DNA from: a bacterium
GTDB lineage: Bacteria; Actinomycetota; Acidimicrobiia; Spongiisociales; UBA11373
Length of the DNA stretch: 5,208 bases
NCBI GenBank assembly: GCA_013202595.1
Contig: JABMPV010000436.1
Span: 1-5,208, forward strand
Direction: 5' to 3'
Part shown: positions 1 through 5,208 of the stretch, piece by piece
Position numbering within the stretch: the first letter of the stretch is position 1
Layout: every line of letters begins with the position of its first letter
Translations under genes and position numbers: made by a program
The notes under the pieces: model-generated
Told to the model about the DNA's origin: nothing
Databases searched by the model: none
Seen by the model: only the letters and a program-made list of their open reading frames with translations

Positions 1-1
1 G

Positions 2-1612
2 ATCAAGATGGCTCAGGGCTCCAAGCCGGGGGAGGGCGGGCAGCTGCCCGGCCACAAGGTGACCGCCGAGATCGCCCGGCTGCGCCACACCGAACCGGGC
101 GTGATCCTGATCTCACCGCCCCCGCATCACGACATCTACTCCATCGAGGACCTCGCTCAACTGATCTACGACCTCAAGACCTTCAAGCCGCGTGCCAGGG
201 TGTCCGTGAAGCTGGTCAGCGAGCCCGGTGTCGGCGTCGTGGCCGTTGGCGTGGCGAAGGCGCACGCCGACGCGGTGCTGGTCAGCGGCAACGAAGGGGG
301 CACGGGGGCGTCGCCGCTGACATCGGTGAAGCACGCGGGGTCGCCGTGGGAGATCGGTCTGGCCGAGGCCCACCAGTCGCTCGCCCAGAGCGGGTTGCGC
401 GAGCGGGTCATCCTCGAAACCGATGGCGGCCTGCGTACCGGCCGTGATGTCGTTGTGGCTGCCATCCTCGGTGCAGAGCGCTTTGGGTTCGGGACGCTCC
501 CATTGCTGGCGCTGGGCTGCAAGATGGTTCGGCAGTGCCACGAGAACACCTGCCCCGTCGGCATCGCCACTCAGCGCGAGGACTTGCGAGCCAAGTTCAC
601 CGGCGGGTCCGAGATGGTCGTCACCTTGTTTCGCCTGCTCGCAGGTGAGATCAGGGAGCACCTCGCGGCGCTCGGGGCCCGATCGATAGACGAGATCATC
701 GGCCGCACCGACCTGCTGCGGCCCGTCGACCCCGATCACCCGGTGGCCGCCACGGTCGATGCACTGTTGAGCCCTGTGGAGGCCCGGTACGAGGCCAAAC
801 GCTTCCACCGTGTGGCGCCATCGGTCCTTGGTGAGGTACTTGCCTCGGATGGCCGCCAGGCGGTCGCCGCAGGGACACATGTCGAGATGGCCTATCCCAT
901 CGGCAACACGGATCGCGCGGTGGGCACCCGCCTTTCCGGGATGATCGCCGAAACCCACCCCGACGGACTGCCCGAGGGCACCGTTGAGATCAGCCTGGCA
1001 GGGACGGCCGGGCAGAGCCTTGGCGCATTCCTGTCTGCGGGGATCTCGATCCACCTCAACGGGACATCCAACGACTTCGTCGGCAAGGGAATGGGCGGCG
1101 GGCGGATCGCCATCATTCCGATCGTCGGGAGCGACGCCGTGCCGCATGGAGCGGGCAATGCCTGCCTGTACGGAGCCACCGGCGGACACCTCTTCGTGGC
1201 AGGCACGGTGGGCCAGCGCTTCGCCGTCCGCAACAGCGGCGCCGTGGCAGTGGTCGAGGGCTGCAGCGACCACGGGTGCGAGTACATGACCGGCGGCGCC
1301 GTCGCGGTGCTCGGCCCCGTCGGCCGCAACTTTGCTGCAGGGATGACCGGTGGCGTCGCCTACGTCTACGACCCTGCGGGCGTCATGCCGCGGCACCTCG
1401 CCGAGACCGCTCCCTCCGCCATCCGGCCCAACGACGATGACCTGGCCGAGGCGCACATCCTGGTCAAGGCGCATCTCGCAGCCACCGGAAGCGCGGCCGC
1501 CGCCGACGCTCTCAAGCTATGGGGAGATGCCGCGAACTCGTGGTGGGTACTGCGAGCCTCCGCCAGAGAGACCACTGCCGTGGCGATCGCCGCTGCTGCG
1601 ACTCCAAGGTGA
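2..1612 (+). CDS. gltB: Glutamate synthase large (alpha) subunit, 3' part (5' truncated by window edge)
   Basis: Large subunit of glutamate synthase, which makes two glutamates from 2-oxoglutarate and glutamine-derived ammonia in the cytoplasm. The frame is open from base 2, so the ATG at 8 is internal: the text IKMAQGSKPGEGGQLPGHKV is a conserved part of the FMN/synthase domain, not an N-terminus. About 536 residues are present of a protein usually near 1,500, so the amidotransferase and central domains lie to the left. Numbering from the first visible residue, the FMN-domain glycine-rich stretch GNEGGTGASP is near 96-105. The 3Fe-4S ligands C173, C179 and C184 (C-x5-C-x4-C, in GCKMVRQCHENTCPVGIATQ) are intact. 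The C-terminal glycine-rich beta-helix domain covers about 295-460. The tail is alanine-rich. The stop at 1610-1612 is followed by a hairpin, and no gltD follows. The identification is firm. Confidence 0.97.
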   Translation: MKMAQGSKPGEGGQLPGHKVTAEIARLRHTEPGVILISPPPHHDIYSIEDLAQLIYDLKTFKPRARVSVKLVSEPGVGVVAVGVAKAHADAVLVSGNEGGTGASPLTSVKHAGSPWEIGLAEAHQSLAQSGLRERVILETDGGLRTGRDVVVAAILGAERFGFGTLPLLALGCKMVRQCHENTCPVGIATQREDLRAKFTGGSEMVVTLFRLLAGEIREHLAALGARSIDEIIGRTDLLRPVDPDHPVAATVDALLSPVEARYEAKRFHRVAPSVLGEVLASDGRQAVAAGTHVEMAYPIGNTDRAVGTRLSGMIAETHPDGLPEGTVEISLAGTAGQSLGAFLSAGISIHLNGTSNDFVGKGMGGGRIAIIPIVGSDAVPHGAGNACLYGATGGHLFVAGTVGQRFAVRNSGAVAVVEGCSDHGCEYMTGGAVAVLGPVGRNFAAGMTGGVAYVYDPAGVMPRHLAETAPSAIRPNDDDLAEAHILVKAHLAATGSAAAADALKLWGDAANSWWVLRASARETTAVAIAAAATPR

Positions 1613-2099
1613 CGCGACGACGGCCCGCCTGAGCGGGCCGTAAGAAATGCGGGGCGCCGGAATCGGAGTTGGGGGAGTGGGGGAAGACCGACCCTTTTCC
1701 CGGCGCCACCGCGACACCATTACACCAGTGGTCGGGATTTACCTGAACCATTTCTGCGGGATAAAGGGGTCGGTCGAACGCGGACACGGGCGGGAGACGT
1801 CCCGGGCAGAGGTCGTCGAGGGCTGCGTTGAACTCGTCGTAAGGATCCGTCGCCCGATCCGGGCATCGATAGATGTCTCGTCCGCAGTCCCCTGTCAATG
1901 CGGGCACGAGGGTTCGCCACGCCCGCTCGTAGAGCTGCCTACCGATCACGGGCGGCTTGCCGGTCACGTCCTCGCAGGTCTGTCGGGCATGGGCGCCGAT
2001 GTCCTCACCGATCCATTCGTCGTCGTCTTCGAAACGACCACACGAGGTCGTCGCAATCGCAAGAAGCAAGCCAACGGCAATCACACGACTTCCCGTCAC
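1512..2099 (-). CDS. Putative small cysteine-containing lipoprotein, function unknown
   Basis: I do not recognise a family. The chosen start is the GTG at 2099, because its first bases overlap the stop of the upstream PrsW-like gene as GTGA, and because it gives a clean lipoprotein signal. That signal is MTGSR, then hydrophobic VIAVGLLLAIA, then TTSC with the lipid-modifiable cysteine at residue 20; threonine at -3 is a slightly atypical lipobox. The frame also runs further upstream to 2258, but that stretch is antisense-like text lying over the zinc-ribbon end of the neighbour. The mature part (about 175 residues) begins with acidic EDDDEWIGED and has five more cysteines (42, 72, 79, 98, 126), suggesting disulfides outside the membrane. 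Residues beyond about 150 turn Arg/Ser-rich, cross the hairpin, and residues 163-195 are antisense to gltB. The true C-terminus may be nearer residue 150, with a lost stop or frameshift. The gene is probably real; the 3' end is doubtful. Confidence 0.7.
   Translation of the reverse strand: MTGSRVIAVGLLLAIATTSCGRFEDDDEWIGEDIGAHARQTCEDVTGKPPVIGRQLYERAWRTLVPALTGDCGRDIYRCPDRATDPYDEFNAALDDLCPGRLPPVSAFDRPLYPAEMVQVNPDHWCNGVAVAPGKGSVFPHSPNSDSGAPHFLRPAQAGRRRVTLESQQRRSPRQWSLWRRLAVPTTSSRHLPIA
1620..1641. terminator. Perfect 9-bp GC-rich hairpin after gltB, candidate terminator without U-tract
   Basis: ACGGCCCGC, loop CTGA, GCGGGCCGT: a perfect 9-bp stem starting 7 bases after the gltB stop. No T-run follows on either strand (AAGAAATGC on +, CGTCGCGTC on -). 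It would therefore have to act as a U-less terminator, as proposed for some high-GC bacteria, or as a 3' stabilising element. It lies inside the open frame of the convergent lipoprotein gene (about codons 154-160), so it could serve both converging transcripts or mark where that gene should end. Confidence 0.6.
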
Positions 2100-3067
2100 C
2101 ACAGCCGGGCCAAGCACGCCATGCATTGGTCCTGCTCCGGGCTGACGGCGGCCCGGCATCGGGGGCACTGCCGACGCTCGGCCGGATCGGTCTTCGGCTG
2201 CTGCGCCGAGCCGCAATATGGGCACACCGACGTTCTCATCGCGATCAGTTCGTCGCACGCAGCGCAGGGCGAGAACCCTGCGGGGCGGGCGTCCACGACC
2301 GGTTCGGGACCCGTCGATGTGGCCGCGTCGGCCCGCGCGAAAGCCTGTGGTTGCTGGTCTCGTGCCGATCGCTGCTTATCGAATCGCCCTTGCAGCGACG
2401 TGGTGCGCAGTGTGGTCCGGAACAGCAGGCCCCACACGACGCCGGCCGTCACGGCCACGCCTGCGGCCGCACCGGGACCGGAGTTCCATGCCCAGTTGTA
2501 GGTGGCGTGCAGTCCCGTCGCCACGGTGAGAGCGACCACCACCGCCGCCACACGCCGCAGACCGGAAAATTGGCCATGTCCATAGCCGACGATTCCCGAC
2601 ACCAGGACATGGACACTCGCGGCGAACACCGAGCGGAGTCCCACCGTGAACCCGATGAACAGGGGTGCCCAGACGGGAACGACCTCGCCAACGGACAGCG
2701 CGTACCCGAGGGTCTCCACCGTGGCGAACCCGAGACCGACGAGCCCAAATGCCACCATCGTCTCGCGCACCTCGCCCGATCGAGGGCGACCAAGGCGCCA
2801 GATCGCCACGGTGCCGGCAACCCACTTCAGGGCTTCCTCGAATGCAGCCGGCCACACCCAGTCCATCCATGGGATCGGATCGGCTGAGGCGCTCAGTCGT
2901 GGCAGGCCAAAGATTACGAGAAGAACGGCAACAACCAGACCCCCCGCACCGAAGAACGTCAGGTGCTGGCGGGCCCACGACCGCTCGACGAACTCGGGAG
3001 CGATCACCCAGAGCCATAGGAACGTGGGGATCAGCAGGAACAGGATGGAGACGAACGTGGCGATCAG
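2096..3067 (-). CDS. PrsW-family intramembrane metalloprotease homologue with two C-terminal zinc ribbons
   Basis: Multi-pass membrane protein with the motif set of the PrsW family, whose Bacillus member makes the first cut in an anti-sigma factor. With the CTG at 3067 as residue 1 (323 residues), the motifs are: EEALK (E77, E78, K81), FATVE (F114 to E118), H153 in a membrane segment, and HATYN (H187 to N191). These are the predicted catalytic/metal positions and all are present. A hydrophilic linker (about 225-260) leads to two zinc ribbons: C268, C271, C282, C285 and C301, C304, C315, C318, each CxxC-x10-CxxC. The first conventional start is GTG at 3007 (303 residues). However, the 20 codons before it encode a strongly hydrophobic segment, LIATFVSILFLLIPTFLWLW, and the in-frame stop is at 3076-3074. 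The first transmembrane helix therefore probably belongs to the protein, starting at CTG 3067, although no good ribosome site is seen there. The gene ends in a GTGA overlap with the lipoprotein gene. Its substrate is unknown. Confidence 0.85.
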   Translation of the reverse strand: MIATFVSILFLLIPTFLWLWVIAPEFVERSWARQHLTFFGAGGLVVAVLLVIFGLPRLSASADPIPWMDWVWPAAFEEALKWVAGTVAIWRLGRPRSGEVRETMVAFGLVGLGFATVETLGYALSVGEVVPVWAPLFIGFTVGLRSVFAASVHVLVSGIVGYGHGQFSGLRRVAAVVVALTVATGLHATYNWAWNSGPGAAAGVAVTAGVVWGLLFRTTLRTTSLQGRFDKQRSARDQQPQAFARADAATSTGPEPVVDARPAGFSPCAACDELIAMRTSVCPYCGSAQQPKTDPAERRQCPRCRAAVSPEQDQCMACLARLW

Positions 3068-3188
3068 CCGACGCTACACGCCGGTCTGGTCGCCAGTGAC
3101 TCGTCTCGACTTCTACTGCTAAGGGAGGTGCGCACATGTTTCGTACGAGTGTCGTCCGGCAATCCCTGTCGACGTGCTGCCGGCGGTC
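3068..3188 (-). other. Gap between the two membrane genes; no gene supported
   Basis: About 121 bases separate the stop of the DUF4328 gene from the CTG of the PrsW-like gene. It holds a 6-bp inverted repeat, CCGGCA (3156-3161) and TGCCGG (3178-3183), with a 16-base loop and no T-run, too weak to call a terminator. No convincing -35/-10 pair was seen on the minus strand, so read-through from the upstream gene is plausible but not shown. Confidence 0.4.
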
Positions 3189-4631
3189 TCAGCATGTCAA
3201 GGAGGCGACGACCTGCTCGACTCTCGATCGAGCCGTCGACACCCCCGGGTGCACGTCGACGACCATGACGAGGCGGTCGGTCGCGTTGCAGTGCCCGGCC
3301 GCCCCGGCAACCCACAAGCGATCGACCTGGTACCCGATCCCGCTGACATTCATGAGGAAGGGGCCCACATCCTCGGTGGACATGAGGTCATCGAGCCACA
3401 CGTCGGGGCCTCTGGTGATTCTCCCGGGTCCGTAGCCCTCGAAGATACTGTCGGCGACATTCGCCAAGATCGTCGACAACTGCTCCTCGGCAGGTGCCTC
3501 GGCCGCGTGGAACCAACTGATGATCAGGATTTCATCTCCGGCGTCTTGTACGAGCAGCACGCTTCCCTCGTCGAATCTGATCTCACCAGGTCTTCCGTCG
3601 ATGCCGATCTCGACGGCAGGCATGTCGGCGGGATAGTCGAATTCGATGCCATGCCCCTGGTAGATCCCCGGATGCTCGGGCACGGCCGAGGGCCGACTCG
3701 GGGCCTCGTGGATGATTGGCAGCACGATCGCCAGGGTGATGACACCCAGCAATGGCAGAGCCACCAGGGGGGCGAGTCTCCATCGTCGCGGACGGAATAC
3801 GACCGCAGTCTCCGTCAAGCGTTGGATGCCGGCCTCTTGCTCCTGGATCTCCGTCAGACGGGTCACCAACCAGAAGGCGAGAGTTGCCCCGGCGATGTCT
3901 GTCACCGATAACACCCCGTCGAACAGGAGATCCGTCGAGAGTTGCTGGAGGCTGTTCGGATCGCGAAAGAGCAGCAGTAGCGAAGACACGACTTGGGTCA
4001 AGAGGAACAATCCCCACCACGTATGGATCCACCAGCGGGCCGACAGCGGGCCGTTGCTCTGCTCCCAGGTCTCATCCACGACCTGCTTGGGAACCACCAG
4101 GCTCACGATCGGGATGAGCCAGCCGAGAACAGCCCAGCGCGGCTGGTAGGACGTCGGCCTGCCGAGTGCCAGCACGTTCCGGTACGAGCGGAGCAGCCAC
4201 GATGCGAACAGGATCCCTGTGATGAGCGAAGCTGCGATGAGGACCACGCCGAGCCGAAGAGATCGAACGTCCCAGACCCGGAGCTGATCCTGGTCGTAGG
4301 CGAACGGTTCGGAGAGAGCACGTCGGGTCATCAGGAACCCGGCGAACGAGACCGCTGCCGATGCGCCGGCGAGGGCCGCCCACACCGTGAACATCAGGCG
4401 CAGGGTGGCGGCGTGAGAACGAGTTGAGGCGTACGGAACGGTGGGAGAAGCAGAGATCGAATCGGACTCGAGATCAACGAGCGGCTCGGCATCTTGCTCG
4501 GGTATCTGAACGTCGTCGGACCCGATCCCGCTACCGAGGTCGGCGAGACATGCGGGGCAACGTGTCAGGCCCTCGCCGACGCCGTACATTGCACCGCAGG
4601 AGGGGCATGTAGGAGCTTCTGAGTCAGCCAG
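3189..4631 (-). CDS. Zinc-ribbon, DUF4328 multi-pass membrane protein with a distal soluble domain
   Basis: Function unknown. The start is taken at CTG 4631: GGAGG lies five bases upstream (4641-4637), no ATG, GTG or TTG occurs in frame between the stop TAG and the ATG at 4589, and this start yields MADSEAPTCPSCG with a complete zinc ribbon, C9-x2-C12-x12-C25-x2-C28. Starting at ATG 4589 would remove the first CxxC. In the 480-residue product, an acidic Ser/Asp/Glu linker follows (about 33-70). Next come roughly five hydrophobic segments between 76 and 258 with a DUF4328-type core around 145-189 (WLLRSYRNVLALG, then RWAVLGWLIPIVSLVVPKQV, then ETW), a family common in actinomycetes. A last membrane segment lies at about 285-308. 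The final 160 residues form a soluble domain starting near GIYQGHGIEFDYPADMP, with alternating beta-like stretches and cysteines at 448 and 480. Whether that domain faces outside depends on the helix count, which I cannot settle by eye. It is the first of three same-strand envelope genes. Confidence 0.88.
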   Translation of the reverse strand: MADSEAPTCPSCGAMYGVGEGLTRCPACLADLGSGIGSDDVQIPEQDAEPLVDLESDSISASPTVPYASTRSHAATLRLMFTVWAALAGASAAVSFAGFLMTRRALSEPFAYDQDQLRVWDVRSLRLGVVLIAASLITGILFASWLLRSYRNVLALGRPTSYQPRWAVLGWLIPIVSLVVPKQVVDETWEQSNGPLSARWWIHTWWGLFLLTQVVSSLLLLFRDPNSLQQLSTDLLFDGVLSVTDIAGATLAFWLVTRLTEIQEQEAGIQRLTETAVVFRPRRWRLAPLVALPLLGVITLAIVLPIIHEAPSRPSAVPEHPGIYQGHGIEFDYPADMPAVEIGIDGRPGEIRFDEGSVLLVQDAGDEILIISWFHAAEAPAEEQLSTILANVADSIFEGYGPGRITRGPDVWLDDLMSTEDVGPFLMNVSGIGYQVDRLWVAGAAGHCNATDRLVMVVDVHPGVSTARSRVEQVVASLTC

Positions 4632-4636
4632 TTGAG

Positions 4637-4641
4637 CCTCC
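4637..4641 (-). promoter_or_regulatory. GGAGG ribosome binding site deciding the CTG start
   Basis: On the minus strand the order is GGAGG, CTCAA, CTG. The spacing of five bases is close to ideal, and the alternative ATG 42 bases downstream has only CTCCTGCGGTGCA before it, which is not a ribosome site. This supports a CTG start for the zinc-ribbon/DUF4328 gene. Confidence 0.7.
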
Positions 4642-4710
4642 GATGCTCCCTGGCGATGCTACCGATCGGGTGTTGGCCCCAATCGCCGCGTCCACAGGTG
4701 TTGGGATTGC

Positions 4711-4736
4711 GGCCGAAGGAGATCGCTCCTCCGGCC
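4711..4736. repeat. Imperfect hairpin (11-bp arms, one mismatch, ATCG loop)
   Basis: GGCCGAAGGAG and CTCCTCCGGCC are inverted around ATCG with a single A/C mismatch. An outer CACAGG (4693-4698) can also pair with CCTGTG (4735-4740). No T-run flanks it and it sits between divergent genes, so it is not an ordinary terminator. It could be a structured 5' leader of the minus-strand transcript or a protein-binding palindrome. Confidence 0.5.
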
Positions 4737-4772
4737 TGTGACCTCTCTGCCCCTACTACCGTGGCCCGTCCG

Positions 4773-4801
4773 TTGAGTAGTGCACCGCATCGTGCCACAA
4801 T
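4773..4801 (+). promoter_or_regulatory. Candidate sigma-70-type promoter for sufB
   Basis: TTGAGT (4773-4778) and CACAAT (4796-4801) each match four of six consensus bases and are separated by exactly 17 bases. Transcription would begin near 4807-4810, giving a leader of about 40 bases before the sufB ATG. The call is by eye only; its overlap with the inverted repeats raises its plausibility. Confidence 0.35.
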
Positions 4802-4809
4802 TGCACTAC
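4777..4809. repeat. Inverted repeat GTAGTGCA-N17-TGCACTAC, candidate operator
   Basis: Two perfect 8-base arms (4777-4784 and 4802-4809) flank a 17-base centre that contains most of the candidate -35/-10 spacer and the -10 itself. A bound regulator here would cover the putative sufB promoter. The regulator is not identifiable from this window. Confidence 0.5.
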
Positions 4810-4819
4810 GCGGGTAGTG
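4804..4819. repeat. Palindrome CACTACGCGGGTAGTG, candidate operator at the sufB start region
   Basis: A perfect 6-4-6 palindrome, CACTAC-GCGG-GTAGTG, sharing its left arm with the larger inverted repeat and centred near the expected transcription start. Together with ACTAC at 4755-4759 it makes four half-sites upstream of sufB. Known repressors of suf operons in other bacteria (SufR, IscR types) bind inverted repeats at such promoters; the motif here does not match the IscR consensus I know, so the assignment is open. Confidence 0.5.
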
Positions 4820-4848
4820 GAAATCAATTTCAGGAGTTGAGGCCGCAT

Positions 4849-5208
4849 ATGGCGACCGTCGATATCGATCTCGGGAAGTACCAGCTCGGCTGGTCCGACA
4901 GCGAAGCCGACTACGTGTTCAAGCCCGAGAGGGGTTTGAACGAAGAGATCATCCGCCAGATGTCGGCAATGAAGAAAGAGCCCGAGTGGATGCTCGACTT
5001 CCGCCTCAAGTCGTATCAACGGTTCCTGCGCAAGCCGATCCCCGACTGGGGTGGCGGCGGGATGCTCGACACCATCGACTTCGACAACATCTACTACTAC
5101 ATCAAGCCCACAGAGGAGCAGGCAGCTCCGTGGGACATGGTTCCCGATTCCATCAAGGAGACCTACGAGAAGCTCGGCATTCGAGAGGCGGAGCGCAAGT
5201 ACCTGGCC
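4849..5208 (+). CDS. sufB: Fe-S cluster assembly protein SufB, N-terminal part (cut by window edge)
   Basis: Scaffold subunit of the SUF iron-sulfur assembly machinery; it works in the cytoplasm with SufC (ATPase) and SufD and receives sulfur from SufS/SufU-type proteins. The frame from ATG 4849 is open to the end of the window, giving 120 of an expected 470 or so residues. Diagnostic SufB N-terminal text is present: LGWSDSEADYVFKPERGLNE (13-32), the MSAMKKEPEWMLDFRLKS region (about 38-55), IDFDNIYYYIKPTEEQA (about 75-91) and a LGIREAERKYLA end. The beta-helix core with the cluster-related residues lies to the right. The ATG is supported by GAGG six bases upstream (4839-4842) and AGGAG at 4832-4836. 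A palindrome cluster and candidate promoter sit directly upstream, suggesting it heads a suf operon. No sufR-like regulator gene lies between it and the divergent membrane gene. Confidence 0.95.
   Translation, partial: MATVDIDLGKYQLGWSDSEADYVFKPERGLNEEIIRQMSAMKKEPEWMLDFRLKSYQRFLRKPIPDWGGGGMLDTIDFDNIYYYIKPTEEQAAPWDMVPDSIKETYEKLGIREAERKYLA

Larger units (their letters stand above)
4632..4848. other. Divergent intergenic region between the membrane module and sufB
   Basis: No gene is supported here. It contains, left to right: the ribosome site of the minus-strand gene; a weak minus-strand -10-like TAGCAT (4661-4656) with no recognisable -35; a direct repeat GGTGTTGG (4669-4676 and 4697-4704); an 11-bp imperfect hairpin (4711-4736); and a cluster of ACTAC/GTAGT half-sites with a candidate sufB promoter (4753-4819). 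Both divergent transcripts must begin here. Confidence 0.7.

Noticed and set aside
113..1474. 453-codon minus-strand frame opposite gltB
   Set aside because: Antisense of a strongly conserved enzyme gene; long open antisense frames are expected in high-GC DNA.
1651..1683. G-runs on the plus strand suggesting a G-quadruplex
   Set aside because: Only three runs of three or more G occur close together, so a canonical four-run motif is not complete.
1647..2887. Two long plus-strand frames (1647-2501 and 1898-2887)
   Set aside because: They mirror the minus-strand lipoprotein and PrsW-like genes, whose products show a lipobox, protease motifs and zinc ribbons; the plus-strand translations are Arg/Pro/Ser-rich without domains.
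2376..3137. 253-codon minus-strand frame starting at ATG 3137
   Set aside because: It overlaps the PrsW-like gene in another frame and is Arg-rich with no ribosome site. It is kept only as a possible source of the PrsW start if a frameshift error exists.
3156..3183. CCGGCA/TGCCGG inverted repeat as a terminator after the DUF4328 gene
   Set aside because: Six-base arms with a 16-base loop and no T-run are too weak in GC-rich DNA.
3136..3435. Plus-strand frame with a good GGGAGGTG ribosome-site-like sequence six bases before ATG 3136
   Set aside because: The 99-residue product is Ser/Thr/Arg-rich shadow text, mostly antisense to the well-supported DUF4328 gene; the purine run is likely chance.

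Overview
The window is GC-rich, with G or C at most third codon positions. It looks like a chromosomal segment of a high-GC bacterium, most likely an actinomycetote. The DUF4328-type membrane protein, the style of the SufB N-terminus and the frequent GTG or CTG-like starts fit this, but the lineage is an inference. No mobile element, CRISPR array, rRNA or tRNA was seen.

Layout. (1) Positions 2-1612 (+) hold the 3' part of gltB, the large subunit of glutamate synthase, including its 3Fe-4S cysteines and the C-terminal glycine-rich beta-helix domain. A perfect 9-bp hairpin follows the stop codon. No gltD follows. (2) Positions 1512-4631 (-) hold three uncharacterised envelope genes on one strand, read right to left. 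The first is a zinc-ribbon/DUF4328 multi-pass membrane protein with a distal soluble domain. The second is a PrsW-type intramembrane protease homologue with two C-terminal zinc ribbons. The third is a small cysteine-containing lipoprotein. The last two share a GTGA stop/start overlap, so they are probably translationally coupled. The lipoprotein frame runs tail-to-tail into the end of gltB. (3) Positions 4632-4848 are a divergent intergenic region with a hairpin and a cluster of ACTAC/GTAGT inverted repeats around a plausible promoter. (4) Positions 4849-5208 (+) are the first 120 codons of sufB, cut by the window edge. It has no stop inside the window.

Two starts need correction. The first membrane gene almost certainly starts at a CTG (4631) with a GGAGG Shine-Dalgarno. 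This restores the first half of an N-terminal four-cysteine zinc ribbon that an ATG start at 4589 would delete. The PrsW gene has a strong transmembrane segment encoded upstream of its first conventional start (GTG at 3007), with only a CTG (3067) available before an in-frame stop.

Working together: gltB (ammonia assimilation) and sufB (Fe-S cluster assembly) are housekeeping genes flanking the module. The three middle genes look like one envelope unit: cytoplasmic metal-binding ribbons, an intramembrane protease and a surface lipoprotein. Its function is unknown; a proteolytic signalling role is a hypothesis based on PrsW family knowledge.
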